Source of the DNA: Pegoplata infirma
Lineage: Eukaryota; Arthropoda; Insecta; Diptera; Anthomyiidae
Direction: 5' to 3'
DNA: 64,000 nucleotides
Assembly (NCBI GenBank): GCA_963921195.1
Contig: OY992540.1
Span: 131,750,671 to 131,814,670, forward strand
Both the position numbers and the translations under genes were made by a program. Each line of letters starts with the position of its first letter. The stretch's first letter is position 1. Positions 32,091-44,075 of the stretch are shown here, piece after piece. Below the pieces are notes generated by a model, which saw nothing but the letters and a program-made list of their open reading frames with translations, was not told the origin of the DNA and did not search any database.

Positions 32091-32454
32091 TAACATTAAT
32101 TTTACAAATTTACGACATTGGATTGACCTCCTGCTTAGGGATGTATTGAAAATCTCGATGTAGTACTTGTTTGTTACCATTTTGTACAAATTGGTTGAAA
32201 AAGCAACTACTAAAGTTTTCACTTAGATTAAAGAGTTGAGTTCTATGTAAATCAAAAACTTTAAAAAAAAAATAAAAATTTTAAACTTTTAAATTATAAT
32301 CTATAGTGTAGTGTTTTATGTAAACACAAAGTTGTACCAAAACAATATTTTTAGTAAAACTGTTTTATATTATGGAATGATGTATTTTTCGTTAGCCCGA
32401 TATTGTACCAACACAAAATTTTTGGTACGTTTGGCAATTTTTGACTGGGGAGTT

Positions 32455-32674
32455 TTTATTTTATTTCTCCGATATTTCGAAATTTATCGAATTTCATCCA
32501 CAGGGACACTTGGAAAAAATTACACAAACAAAATAAACTTTAAGCTATAATTGTTTTAACATCGATGTCTGGTATTGTACTGATCTGTGCTTAAAGTTTA
32601 CTTTGTGTAATTTTTTACAAGTGTCCCTGAGGATGAAATTCGATGAATTTCGAAATATTGGAGAAATAAAATAC
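32455..32674. repeat. Inverted repeat, arms about 85 bp
   Basis: Left arm 32455-32545 (TATTTTATTTCTCCGATATTTCG... TTTAAGC) pairs with right arm 32590-32674. The right flank (32680-32712) is also the complement of 29868-29905, outside the DD37E insertion. Confidence 0.6.
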
Positions 32675-32714
32675 AAATTATTTAAAACAACAGACCTTGA
32701 GCTCAATTATTTCA

Positions 32715-32806
32715 TTTACATGATAATTAATATATTTACTTTATGAGGTCCCAGACCGATATTTCGATGAGTTACAATGGAATGACAAAATTATATGCGT
32801 ATACCT
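32715..32806 (+). mobile_element. DINE-1-like 3' fragment
   Basis: ATATATTTACTTTATGAGGTCCCAGACCGATATTTCGATG followed by AATGACAAAATTATA, as in the 3' half of complete copies. No stem is retained. Confidence 0.5.
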
Positions 32807-32824
32807 AATTAAGTGATTTATATA

Positions 32825-33440
32825 CCGTGAGCGCAGTGACGGTCCGTGAAGTTGTCAGTGGGTGTTCTCTAATTTTTAAAAACAACAAATTTACGTATAA
32901 AATTCATTTTTTTTCATGGACCTTACGCGTTCCGGAGATAGATAAATATCCGATCTTATTAGTTTTGTATATTTTTTAGTAAGATGCAGCTCGAATTCTA
33001 TTTTATAGTAATTTTGTTGCCTCACCACATCGACAATTAACAAAAAGCATTATTTCGCATATAAATGGAGCATTAAATTAAATTTTAGCTGCATGTCAAT
33101 TAAAAATAATAAAATTTAGGCTTTGTCTATCACGGGAACGTCTTACGTCCAGAAAAACATAAATTATATACATAATTTTGATATTTCAAAGAAGTAGATA
33201 ACAATCAGTGACAACTTCACGGACCGTCACTGCGTAAGCGTCAAAATAAAGTGTACAGGTAAATAATATATGTAAAAACCGTTATTATCATCAATAAAAA
33301 CCGTTAGTATCACCAATCAACTTTTATTTAAAATAGTGATATACATATAGGAAATTTCCCAAGCTTTAATTTAAGTTTGATAGCGTCTAGATTGAGCAAA
33401 TATTAAATGAGAACGAGGGTCGCGCTGGAAAATGAAATTA
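32825..33440 (+). mobile_element. Tc1-like arm (CCGTGAGCGTCAAAATAAAG), interrupted
   Basis: Tip CCGTGAGCG at 32825-32833 after TA, resuming at 33233 with GTAAGCGTCAAAATAAAGTG and continuing to 33440 with the family block TTTAAGTTTGATAGCGTCTAGATTG. It is homologous to 8268-8695. A hAT MITE sits inside its first nine bases. Confidence 0.6.
32834..33232. mobile_element. hAT-type MITE CAGTGACGGTCCGTGAAG
   Basis: Tips CAGTGACGGTCCGTGAAGTT and AACTTCACGGACCGTCACTG, perfect over at least 24 bp. TSD CGTGAGCG/CGTAAGCG (one mismatch) at 32826-32833 and 33233-33240. 399 bp, non-coding. Confidence 0.8.
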
Positions 33441-34048
33441 TTTTCTCTTCTGGCAAAAAATGTAAATTTTTTTCAAAATTATGTTTTTTGTTCTTTTCTA
33501 AAAAAAAATGTCAACACTTATAAAGGACATCGTGTTTTTTTTATAAGTGTCGCGTCTGTTAATTCTGTGACACAGTGGTGTAGGGTACTATAACAAAACT
33601 GCTACCCTAATAGACATACTATTTAGTATGCAACATGAGGTATAAAGAGCATAGGCTCCATTTACTATGTTCTTTTTTTTTTTTTTTTTGTAGCCAGCAG
33701 CTGCATTTTTTATGAAAAAAAAAAAACGAATGTACATAAAAGTCAGTACCTCGGTCGTCATAAATGAACATTTAAACATAGATGGATAGAACAAAAAATA
33801 AAAAACACAGAAAAAAAAGAAGTAAAATGTTTAAATAAAGTTTAGCGCCAACTATTAACATTTATATTCTTGATATTTTTTCCCATCAACTGAACACATT
33901 TACAAACTACAACTAAAGTAATAAGGGTATTCATGTCTGTAAAAATGTAAAATTGTTACATTTTTCTAAATAATTTCCTAAAGTCAAAGAAATAGTACTA
34001 AGCCGAAGAAAAAAAGTACCAAAAATTACAACTGTTAGTAAAGTGTGT
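33441..34048. other. AT-rich non-coding stretch
   Basis: Long A/T runs (T-run near 33668, A-runs near 33710 and 33800). No gene supported. Confidence 0.4.
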
Positions 34049-34200
34049 ATGATACTTGCTTGTTTTTCAACTTTTCAAGCAGCAGGGTTTTTCTATGAAA
34101 TTTTCGATAACTCCATACAAAAATTGTGTATTCATCGAAATTCTCGTAGAAAACCCCTGATACGGTTGCTTGAAAAGTTCAAAAACAAGCAAGTATCATA
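34049..34200. mobile_element. 152-bp hairpin MITE ATGATACTTGCTTG
   Basis: ATGATACTTGCTTGTTTTTC at the left and GAACAAGCAAGTATCAT-type complement at the right, with arms of about 35 bp and partial pairing beyond (AACCCCTGAT against GCAGGGTTTT). Its right tip became part of the TSD of the LINE that follows. Confidence 0.65.
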
Positions 34201-34591
34201 TACAAAATCCCGGAATTTAGAAAGGTTCGTGTGGGAGGAGTTGAAATTCCAATATCACCGCATGCCAAATTTCTTGGAGTGTTCTTGGACAGTAAGCTGT
34301 TCTGGAACAAGAACTCTGAAGAAAGAGTAAAAAAGGCAAACAACGCGTATTACGCGTGTAAGAAAATGTTCGGCAGTACCTGGGGTCTAGAACCTAAAGT
34401 CACTTACTAGATTTGTACTTCAATCGTAAGACCAATCTTACTCTATGGAGTTTTAGTCTGGCATAAGGCACTCGAAAAGGATGTGACGCTTAAAATGTTT
34501 CATAAGCTTGAACGGCAAATGGGACGGAGTATCACTGGCGCTTTGAGAACAACATCAGGCGACTCTATCGACACTTTATTGCACTTATTAC

Positions 34592-35157
34592 TAGGGATGA
34601 GATTTCTATGCAAATGCATGTTTTTTGTCGATAGTTTAAAAACGATATCGACCAATTATCTTTCCGAATCAAGAAATTTGCGTTAAAATGGCATCGATTT
34701 GTTTTTGCATATTTTTGCATATTTTGGTGAAAATGCATATTTTTGCATATTTTCATTTTAAATGCATATTTTGTGCATATTTCGAACTTTTAAGTGCATA
34801 TTTTTGCATATTTTGACATAAATTAGCAAAAACACAAATTGAAATTTATTTTTTTCAAAAACTATTTAAAATATTATTTTGAAAATAAGAAAAAAATGTT
34901 TTTTCTTTTTATTTGTTTCAAGATTTTCTTAATTTCTAAAAAAAATCTTGCTCATATAAAGTTTTACATGTTACTATTTAAACCCGGCCTTATTTTTTGC
35001 TTTTTAAGAAATTTTTCCTATAAAAACAAGATTTTTATTGTACGCATTTTATTTTTTAGTGCATATTTTAAGGTTTTTTAGTGCATATTTTGAATATTTT
35101 AGCGCATATTTTAAGCGCATATTTTCGATTTTTTAGTGCATGAAAATCTCATCCCTA
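34592..35157. mobile_element. hAT-type MITE TAGGGATGAGATTT, TGCATATTTT-rich
   Basis: Tips TAGGGATGAGATTTC and GAAAATCTCATCCCTA with perfect 8-bp TSD CTTATTAC (34584-34591, 35158-35165). Dense TGCATATTTT motifs occur near both ends. 566 bp, inserted in the LINE ORF2 remnant. Confidence 0.9.
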
Positions 35158-35269
35158 CTTATTACCAATTGATCTCTTTGCTAAGGGCGAGGCTTACAAA
35201 GCTTGCCTCAGACTCAAAGAGTCAAATTGGTTCAAGTATCGCAACTTTGGACACAGTAACATTGCTAAT

Positions 35270-36204
35270 ATGGACCGTATTGACTCTGATTACACAGTGT
35301 CCAAACTATTTTTCGACCGAAAATATGAAGTTAGATTTCCGGATCGAGAATTCTGGTCGACCTGGGAGGGCCCTCCTGCGAACTCAATAAATATCTTTAC
35401 TGATGGATCGAAGCAATCGCATGGTGTTGGAGCTGGTTTCACGATACTTGAACTAGACCAACACTTATCTTTTAAACTACCCGTGGACTCGAGTATCTTT
35501 CAGGCTGAGATAGCTGCTATATCAAAAGCTGTGGAATATATGGCAAAGGAAAAAGGTGCCACCCTTAATTTCTACGTGGATAGTCAAGCTGCTCTAAAGG
35601 CACTCTTGAGCTACCAAATTAAATCGAAAACGGTTTTAAAGTGTTACGAGAATTTAAAACAACTTTGCTTAAATAATGAAGTTACCTTATTATGGGTACC
35701 AGGGCACGAAGGAATAGAAGGAAACGAGAAAGCATACGAACTCGCGAAACTTGGAGCAGATGGCATAGGTACCACCATAATGCTTTCACCGCCACTCCAG
35801 CATTTCAAACTAAAACGAAATACCCTTACTGTCGCCAAAGCAAATCGAAGATGGAAGGAACTTGGGACAAGTCGTATAAGCAGAATTTTATGGCCACGTT
35901 ATGATTTAGGAAGAACTAAATTCTTACTTACACTTACGAGAGTTTAATAACGGGACACTGTCTTGTCGGAAAACATGCCAAGAACATGAATCTTATTACG
36001 GACGCAAGCTGTAAAAGGTGCGAGACACCAGACGTCGAGGAGACCATTGAACACATCCTGTGTCACTGCCCGGCTTTGGCACGAACTCGACTATTAATTA
36101 TAGGAAGTTCACAGTTCGAGACTTTGGAGGAAATTACGAGGATAGACCTGAAGAGCTTGAAACAATTCGCAATGAAGGTCAATGTATTTAGTTTACATCG
36201 ATAA
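35270..36204 (+). pseudogene. LINE ORF2 RNase H and C-terminal remnant
   Basis: An open segment at 35270-35947 carries an RNase H domain: INIFTDGSK, FQAEIAAISKAVEYM, FYVDSQAALKAL and LLWVPGHEGIEGNEKAYELAKLG, so all acidic positions appear present. After a frameshift near 35940, the C-terminus (CKRCETPDVEETIEHILCHCPAL) continues to a stop at 36204. The upstream part is truncated and cut by the hAT MITE, so no functional protein is expected. Confidence 0.8.
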
Positions 36205-36308
36205 GCGGAAAAAGTTTTGTGGTATCGCTATGGACCAATTGGTCTATGCAGAGTGCCCATCTGGCACCGCCACCCTAACCTAACCTAACCTAACCTAAGT
36301 ATCATATA

Positions 36309-37245
36309 GGCATAAGTTATATAAACTTGGCAGCACTTATGTATGTTATGTAGAGTCACTCACATTGATGAGTGTGGAAAATTGCTTTTTTGCATTTTTC
36401 CATTTTTGCATTTTCTGAAATGAATAACCCTACTATGTATGGCTACAACATTAGTAAAACAAAAAGTATAAAAAATATTTTTTTTTTGCAAATGCATATT
36501 GGTTTGTAAGTCAGTTGGTTAGAAATGACTGAAATATATTCTACCATATACTGGCTAATAAAACTCCACAGGCAGCCCTAACTTGAATGCCTGGTTCTGG
36601 GTTCTGGCCTAAAACAGTATTTTATTTATTTTTTTTTTGTAAGAAAAAAAGTTAATATACAGTACCACTCGTTTGTTAAAAAAAAATAGTGTTTGCAACA
36701 AAAATGTTGCTAAACTGGTGGGCTTTTAATGAAAAAAAATATATGTGATGTCGTTTTTTTTTTTGTTTTGTGGGATTTTCGCTTTTAATAAAATTAAAAG
36801 TTTAAAAAATATATGACCTTTAAAAGATTTATGCTTTTTTTTCACTTTGCAAAATTTGAAAATATCTTTGTGCATAAACTTTTTATACATAATATAGAGA
36901 TTTTTAATTAAGTCGTTTCTAAGAAATCTTATAATTAGTCATTTTTACAAAAATTAGGTCATAAAACTCATTAAAATAAAAATGAAATACATGAATGAAT
37001 ATAATTTCAAAAAGATTTAATTTTGTTTTTTATAAATAATAGGATTAATATTCAGCACTAAAAAAAAAAATAAAAAATTAAATAAACATTAAAGAAATTG
37101 TTGTAAAATGACAAAAGTTTAATGTGTATGTCAAAAGAAATACATAATACATTTTTGACAGCTAAAATTGACAATAATTTTTAAAGTACTACACCATTAA
37201 CAAATGTAATACGAAAAATATTAATTGTAATTCGAATATTCAATT
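36309..37245. other. AT-rich non-coding stretch
   Basis: No gene or element ends recognised; long T-runs at 36628 and 36757. The stretch leads into the 21-bp array at 37246. Confidence 0.4.
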
Positions 37246-37700
37246 TTTAATAAAAAAAATAATTAATTGTTATTCGAAAAAGATCATTTGTTATTCGAAA
37301 AAGATAAATTGTTATTCGAAAAAGATCAATTGTAAGTCGAAAAAGATCAATTGTAAGTCGAAAAAGATCAATTGTTATTCGAAAACGATCAATTTTTATT
37401 CGAAAAAGATCAATTGTTATTCGAAAAAGATCAATTGTAATTCGAAATAGATAATTGTTATTCGAAAAAGATCTTACAATTGAAAAAAATATCAATTGTA
37501 ATCTTCGAATTACAATTGATCTTTTTGAATTACAAATGATCTTTTTCGAATTACAATTAATCTATTTCGAATTCAAATTAATCTTTTTCGAATTACAATT
37601 GATCTATTTTTAATTGATCTTTACGAATTGCAATTGGAATATTCGAATTACAATTGGAATCTTCGAATTACAATTGATATTTTTCGAAGAACAATTCATC
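37246..37700. repeat. 21-bp array (AATTGTTATTCGAAAAAGATC) with inverted half
   Basis: About 11 units of AATTGTTATTCGAAAAAGATC (37260-37480), then about 8 units of the complement-type TTTTTCGAATTACAATTGATC (37500-37700). The two halves face each other and can form a large hairpin. The array resumes at 38930-39070 after the DINE-like insertion. Confidence 0.85.
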
Positions 37701-37888
37701 TTTTTATACCAGTCATGGGCATTTTTGTAATTCCTATTCCCGCGGGAATAGGCTAAAAAATGCTGCTTGTGCGCTGTCGACACACGTGCACAATAAAATT
37801 CTGTTGCTTGAGCAAATTTGTTGACTTTTCGCTTGCTACTACCCACACAAGCATAAATGTTATAGTATGTGTGTGCGCACCGCTGTTT

Positions 37889-38925
37889 TATACCCTCCAC
37901 TCTAGTGATAGAGGGTATATATAAGTTTGTCATTCCGTTTGTAACACCTCGAAATATTGGTCTAGGACCCCATAAAGTATATATATTTATGATCCTCGAT
38001 CGATTTTAAGTCGATCTATTGATGTCCGTCCGTCCGTCCGTCCGTCCGTCTGTCTGTCTGTCCGTAGAAAACACGCAAACTTTTGAAAGACTTTACAAAG
38101 GCTACTGAAGTTTGGCATATATGTTTGTCATTTACCTGGTCAGGTTGGTATTGCAATCCAGCCAAATCGGTCCAGTGGTTCAAAAGTTATGAGCAAAAGA
38201 GTAAATTTTGGCAAGGGTGTTTCCCGAATTTACGAGATAAAAAACACGATAACTTTCGAAAGACAATAATGAGACTACTGAAGCTTGGCACGTATATTTG
38301 CCGTTCCCCGGGTCTGTTTGGTATTAAATTTCAGCTCAATCGGTCCAGTGGTTCAAAAGTTATAAGCAATACCCTGAATTTCAGATTAGTTTCATCTAAA
38401 ATGCCACGTGTTTTAACAAGTTTTAAAAGCAGGTGGTAACTAAACAATGCTTTTCAAACTTGTTTAATTTTAAAGCAATGCTTTTAAAACTTGTTTAGTT
38501 TTAAAAGCATTGGTAACTTAAAAATTACACTCGAAAAAATTTTACACTCAAAAAAAATTTTACACTCAAAAAAAATTTTACACTCAAAAAAAATTTTACA
38601 CTCAAAACAAATTTTACACTCAAAAAAAAAGTTAGTTTTTTTTTTACAAAAATTACAATATTTTGTGTACATACGTACGTGCATTCACTCAGAAATATTT
38701 TTACAGTAAAAAAAAACATTACACTCGAAAAAAATTTTACACTCAAAAAAATAGTAATTTTTTTTTTTTTTTAGTGACAAAAAAAGAGTTTTTACTCAAA
38801 ATAAAACATTTCTAATCAAAATTGTTAATTTTTTCACGTTAAAAAATGTACTACCCTTTAAAAAAATTGCATTGTGGAGGGAATTCATAGATTCGGCAAA
38901 GTCGAATTTAACTTTTCTACTTGCT
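37889..38925 (-). mobile_element. DINE-1-like element, full copy
   Basis: Uninterrupted and about 1.04 kb. Starts ACCCTCCACTCTAGTGATAGAGGG, then CCCATAAAGTATATATAT, the tetranucleotide block (TCCG)n/(TCTG)n at 38028-38062, two 'GGTCCAGTGGTTCAAAAG' core segments, tandem AAAAATTTTACACTC units (38527-38750), and ends GGCAAAGTCGAATTTAACTT...CTACTTG. It is the best reference copy of the family here. Confidence 0.7.
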
Positions 38926-38929
38926 TGAA

Positions 38930-39075
38930 TTACAATTAGAATCTTGGACTTACAATTATTGATCTTTTTCGAATAACAATTGATTTTTTCGAATTTTAAT
39001 TGATCTATTTCGAATTACAATTGATCTATTTCGAATTACAATTGATCTATTTCGAACAACATTTTTCCACACAAT
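38930..39075. repeat. 21-bp array, TTCGAATTACAATTGATCTAT
   Basis: Six or seven units in the same orientation as 37500-37700, directly after the DINE-like element, suggesting one array split by that insertion. Confidence 0.75.
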
Positions 39076-39157
39076 ATTTTTTTGGCAATTATTTGTTTGC
39101 GTTTAAAAGAAACAAAATTTTTAAAAATGCTTTTATAGCGCTTTGATGACTTTAAAT

Positions 39158-40795
39158 CAAGGTTGGCAATCGAAACGAATAACGGTATCGATATCGGTAT
39201 TGGTATCGTTTTTTTATTTATTTCGGTATCGATTACGGTATTTGAGATGAATCAGTTACGGTATTACCGATACCGAAACGTCAATACCGGTACGTACCGG
39301 TATTATCGAAAAAATGCTAAAAAAAAATAAAAAAACGTATAAAAACTTAAAAAAAAATTTTTAAAAACTAGTAGTAAAGTTAAATTAGACTTGGACGAAT
39401 CCATCAACACCCTCCACAATGGCCTTCTAAATTGATAGTTAATTTTCTAACGTGAATCAAATTAACAATTTTGATTAGAAATATTTTATTTTGAGTAAAA
39501 AACTTTTTTTAGTCATTTTTGAAAAAAAGGCAACATTTTTTTTTGAGTGTAAATTTTTTTTCGAGTGTAAGTTTTTTTGTTTTAGTACAAAAATTTTTGT
39601 TAGTGACAAGAATACTTTGTAAAATATTTTCCTGACTCATTAATTTTTTTAAAGCTGGTTTAACGTGTTTTTCAACAAGTGAATTTAAGGTGAAACCAAT
39701 CTGAAATCACGGTTTTCTTAATAACTTTTGAACCACTGTACCGATTTGGCTGAAATTCAATACGAACCAGGCCAGGGGAACGGAAAATATATATGCCAAG
39801 CTTCAGCATCCTCAGGAATGCCTTTCGAAAGTTAGCGTGTTTTTTTATCTCGAAAATTCACTAAAAACCGTTGCCGAAATTCAGTCTTTTGCTCATAATT
39901 TTTGAAGCACTGGACCGCTTTTGCTGGACATTTTCCTATGTCTTTAGTACATAAATATAAGGCCGCATAAATTTTTACCTTTATTTTTTGTTTGAGCTGA
40001 AAAGGGTCCAATAAGTTTCTATTGGGTGTCAAAATGTTTCCATAAAATATATTTCCCTCCCGCATCGCGGTTAAAGTAAGAACCCCAACAAATTACATAT
40101 TTTATCTTATTTCTAGGCAACCAAGTTTTTTTGTTGGTGTTATCTATTTGGAAAAATAGGTATTCCCTGTCTAGACAAGATCACATTCAAAAATATAGCA
40201 AACAATTTTTTTCGCGAATTATGGGACCTTTATGGACGATTTCTACGAGTTAAGCCACTTCAAAAAATTATGCTATGGTGGAAAACCTCTTGCTAGTATT
40301 CCAAATGCCTTCCCCGAAGTCCTCTAAATATCAAAAAAATCCTTAGACACCCACATCACGGATTAAATAAAAATCCCCCAAAAAACTATACTATACAAAA
40401 GGGGTCCAGAAAGTTTCTATTGGGAGTCAAAATCAATCCATAAAAATTTCGTGAAAATCAATAATTTTCTTTTGCTCTCGCATCGCGGTTGAAGTATGGA
40501 TTTTTTGAAATTTTTATTTAATTTAGGATGTGGGTGCCAAAAGATTTTGTTGATTCTTATGAGACTTTGGTGAGGCATTTGGAGTACGATTTTTTATTTA
40601 CGAAAACCAAAAAATTTACAAACTTTCTATTCATTTTTTTTTCAAAACATGGTTTTTAAGAAAAACCGTTTCAATACCGGTACGTACCGATACCGAAAGA
40701 AAAGGTTTTTGGATACCGGTATCCGATACCAAAACTGAGTTTCGGTATTGGTATTGGTATCGGTATTCAATTCAAAGGGTTTTGAAACGACATTG
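39158..40795. mobile_element. Degenerate hAT-like element, GGTATCGGTAT-rich
   Basis: 8-bp direct repeat CTTTAAAT at 39150-39157 and 40796-40803. Both ends carry clusters of GGTATCGGTATTGG/ACCGGTACGTACCGG. The tips CAAGGTTGGCAATCG and CGACATTG pair poorly. The interior has a DINE-like copy (39361-39935) and an imperfect duplicate 'GGTTxAAGTAxGAxxxxxxC' block (about 39990-40110 and 40390-40510). No ORF. Confidence 0.5.
39361..39935 (+). mobile_element. DINE-1-like element, 5' two thirds
   Basis: AAAGTTAAATTAGACTTGG, ACCCTCCACAATGGCC, ATTTTATTTTGAGTAAAAAAC, TTTGAGTGTAAA units and the core 'TTTTGAACCACTGTACCGATTTGGC'. The 3' stem is missing. Confidence 0.55.
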
Positions 40796-41177
40796 CTTTA
40801 AATAAAACGTTTTCAAAGCTTTAATCTTGCGTAGATCGATGTTATCATTCTGATCTTCTGACAGCACTTTGAACGCTCAGAACGCTCGTACAACCGTTCA
40901 GGATGCTTTAAAAATGCTGTTGCAATTGTATTTTTCTGCCTGGAAAGCTTTAAAAACATTAATAAGTCACAAAAATATTTTACAAAATATTTTTGTCATA
41001 ACGCTTTTCGTCAGCAAACATAGACTCTTAAAATTTTTCCATTTTATACAGTCCATTTTTTACTCCCCTATAACTAGGAAAGGTTTCATAAAATTCGGTT
41101 ATATTGATATCTTCCTTAGCACTGTTTCTAAGTTTTTTACCCATATCCAATTTCAAATTAATTCTTGATATTCCAGT

Positions 41178-41696
41178 TAGAGTCCGACCGAATATTCGGT
41201 TTCGGTCTCGGTTTCGGCCGAATAATGGAGTTTCGGCCACTATTCGGTATTCGGCAAAATTTTGGCCGAATATTAGCCGAAACCGAAACTTTTTGGTATT
41301 TTAAAAAATATGTAAAAAAGTCGCTGAATTTTTTGATTTCGTATTTCATTACACTTGATTCAGTTCAATTGAAGAAAATGTTACAAGTTTATGCAATAAA
41401 TGTAAAACTGTTTCAGTTCAAAAATTATTTTCTCCTAATCTTCAAACGAAATATACAATTTTTTTGTAAGTTTTTTAAAAACATTTTTTTTTTCAAAAAT
41501 ACAACATTCCTATGGTTTAAAAGCATTAAATGCTGTATATTTATCTTTAACAACTTTTTTATAATTTTATTCATGCCAGGCGGTAATTTTTTTTAAGTTT
41601 CGGTTTCGGTTCGGCTTCGGCCGAATATTACTTTATCGGCCGAATATTCGGTTCGGTTTCGGTTCGGCCTCGAAAGCTGGTTTCGGTCGGACTCTA
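41178..41696. mobile_element. hAT-type MITE, TTCGGCCGAA-rich (copy 2)
   Basis: Tips TAGAGTCCGACCGAA and TTCGGTCGGACTCTA, perfect 8-bp TSD ATTCCAGT (41170-41177, 41697-41704). 519 bp, inverted relative to the copy at 7723-8250. ORFs rich in RIFGFGLGFGRI come from the motif clusters and are not genes. Confidence 0.9.
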
Positions 41697-41704
41697 ATTC
41701 CAGT

Positions 41705-42560
41705 GTATTAAATAATCATAAATCAATTATGATAGATTATCAAAAAAAATGTTTGAAATTATTTCGTATTAAAAAAACATTAATTTAATTTCTTTATTAC
41801 TGGTCAATGACTTTATGGTATTTATTTTAATTTTAATATATTTTTTTTTTATTCGTTCTTTCAAATAGTTGATAAGCAGTTAAAAAAAAATACGAACATA
41901 CGATAAATAAAATTTCAGGTTCTGTTTAAAAATTATTTACCATTTCATATCACTTAAAAACGCTAAACAAAAATTTAAACACAAGACACGTTCTGAAAAA
42001 ATATAAAAAAATATATTTAAAAAAAATACCAAGAACTTGTTTAGCCATTAAAACAAATTATGATAATACGAAATAAACATGCTATAATCTTTTTTAAAAT
42101 TTTTTTCTTTAAAGTAATTTATAACTTTCACTTTGTTCAAAAAAAAAAATGCCAACAACAAAAAATAAATTGAAAAAAAGTGACCCAATTTCTTAAGCAA
42201 CGAAAAAAAAATATGTTTAAAATTTTGAAATATATAATTAAATTTTTAAAGCAAATACTATAAAAAAAATACATACTTTACTACTAATTTAAAAAATTTT
42301 ATTCTTGAGCAGAGTTTTTTTTTTTGTTGTATGTAAGTCATGCTTGATTTAAAATAAATTGTTTTTTTAACATTAATTTATTATTTTTTTTTTTGGAAAT
42401 TTATCTTTTTTTCCAACTTATTTTCTGTATTACCAGTTTTTTTTTTGCCTGGAAACTCACTCAACCAGAAATCCCAGCGTAATATTCTGCTGTATTTTTT
42501 TCGGTTTTTTTTTGCAAGGTTGGGTAAATAAACGATTTTTAATTTTTTTATAGTCTTCAA
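41705..42560. other. AT-rich non-coding stretch
   Basis: No gene supported. It ends in the array-like phrase TTCAATTCAAAAAATGTTGAATTG, leading to the 21-bp-type sequence at 42565-42620. Confidence 0.4.
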
Positions 42561-42625
42561 TTCAAAAAATGTTGAATTGTAATTCGATTTTCGAAAAAAA
42601 AACCATTTGCAATTCGAAGATTATA

Positions 42626-43921
42626 AGGAGTGAGATCATAAAAATGTTAACACACATAAAGTTAAATAAAAAACAGACTACTGAATTTTAAGACTTCAAA
42701 CCAAATTTTTATTAAATAAAATTTAATACAAAATCATAACAAAAAAACCGCATGGAACTCTAACCACTACGAACAAAGTTATCCACTTTTTCCGGAAACC
42801 CTCCCATTAAGGCTTTTATGGTAGTTTCTGTCACCTTTTTAGAGCAGGTGGTCCATCTACGTTTGAAATCTTGCATGTCCTGGGAGACCTTTTTTGTGCC
42901 CTTTAATTCTTTTTTAACAAGAGCCCAATATCTCTCCACTGGCCTGAGCTCCGGGCAGTTTGGTGGATTTGCCTCTCTTGGTACAAAAACCACATTATTA
43001 TCATTATACCACTCCAGCGCTTTCTTGCTGTAGTGACAAGATTCTAAATCGGGCCAAAAGTAAGTGGATACATTGTGCTGACTCAAGAACGGAAGAAGTC
43101 TCTTCTGCAAACACTCCTTGATATAAATTTCGCTGTTTATAGAGCCAGATGTCACAAATGACTGGCTTCTTTGGCCGCAGCTACATATGGCTTGCCATAC
43201 TAGGAATTTTTTGGGGAATTTCGTTTGCTTTTTTGACCGAAATTTTTCCGCAACATTTCCTCAAACATCGGAAACATAAAATTCTTGACCAGGGAGCTGC
43301 GCAAAATCAGCCAGGACATAAGTTTCGTCGTCCATTACACAACAGTTGTATTTTTTTATAAAATTTGATTTCAATTTTCTAGCTCTGGTTTTGGCCTCCA
43401 AATTTTTAAAAGCGTTTCTATCGGGAACTTTTTGAACTTTGTAGGACTTTAGTCCCGCCTTACGTTTCACTTTACGTACAAAAAAGTCTGAGCATTGGGC
43501 TAACCGAGCTGTTTTTCTGCCAGATGTGTTAGGAGCTCTCTTAAGGATGCTTTTAACTTTATATGCCTTACCAATGTTACGATAACCAGTCGTTGTTCCT
43601 GTTCCCGGCTTCCTTTCAATTGTTAGGTGTTCCAGATACCTTTTTACCACTTTTGAAACTGTTTGGCGGCATAAATTAGTTTCTTTGGCAATTTTTTTGT
43701 ATGTCCATGTTTGGTTTTGTTGAAAATATTTAATTATTTTTGAACGCACTTTTCTTTCATCGTCCATTGTGTAAAAAATTGCAAATTAAAACTCATGATG
43801 TAAATTAATTTATTAACTGACATATTTTTAAAATGTAAACTGCCGAAAAAAAAAAATTTGGAAGCTTTACACCAAAGTTGTAGGCAAAAATGTGTGTTAA
43901 CATTTTTATGATCTCACTCCT
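42626..43921 (-). mobile_element. DD37E Tc1/mariner transposon, inactivated copy
   Basis: 1296 bp, same TIRs (AGGAGTGAGATCATAAAAAT) and TA target (42624-42625, 43922-43923) as 29908-31205. It is inserted in a 21-bp-type array: TTCGAAGAT before, TAATTAGAAGAT after. Confidence 0.92.
42760..43767 (-). pseudogene. DD37E transposase with premature stop
   Basis: The same 335-codon frame as the intact copy, broken by a CGA-to-TGA change at codon 169 (43261-43263), between the first and second catalytic Asp. The rest of the frame stays open to the normal stop. Other differences seen are V32L and A242E, the latter two residues after the second catalytic Asp. A truncated N-terminal product (168 aa, DNA-binding half only) could still be made. 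Confidence 0.92.
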
Positions 43922-43924
43922 TAG

Positions 43925-44075
43925 TTGTAATTAGAAGATTGCATTTTTAATTTGAAGATTCAATTTGTAATTTGAAGATTATACTCGTAATTTGAAGATT
44001 CCAATTCGAAGATTCCATTTGTGATTTGAATATTCTACTTTTAGTTAGAATATTTCGTTTGTAATTCGAAAATTT
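43925..44075. repeat. 20-21-bp array (GTAATTTGAAGATTCAATTT)
   Basis: About 7 degenerate units between the DD37E copy and the DINE-like element at 44136. Probably the continuation of 42565-42620. Confidence 0.65.

Larger units (their letters stand above)
34203..36296 (+). mobile_element. 5'-truncated LINE with 12-bp TSD
   Basis: AAGTATCATATA is repeated at 34191-34202 and 36297-36308. The 3' end is (CCTAA)n at 36272-36296. Sequence starts in the RT thumb (AKFLGVFLDSKLFW region at about 34262) and runs through RNase H to the C-terminal zinc knuckle (HILCHCPAL). It is a different family from the 17-22 kb LINE but has the same tail type. A hAT MITE at 34592-35157 interrupts it. Confidence 0.85.

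Noticed and set aside
37247..37495. 82-aa ORF of LFRITID repeats
   Set aside because: Also a 21-bp array read in a multiple-of-three frame.
37246..37700. CRISPR-like array
   Set aside because: Units are contiguous with no unique spacers, and the sequence is eukaryotic.
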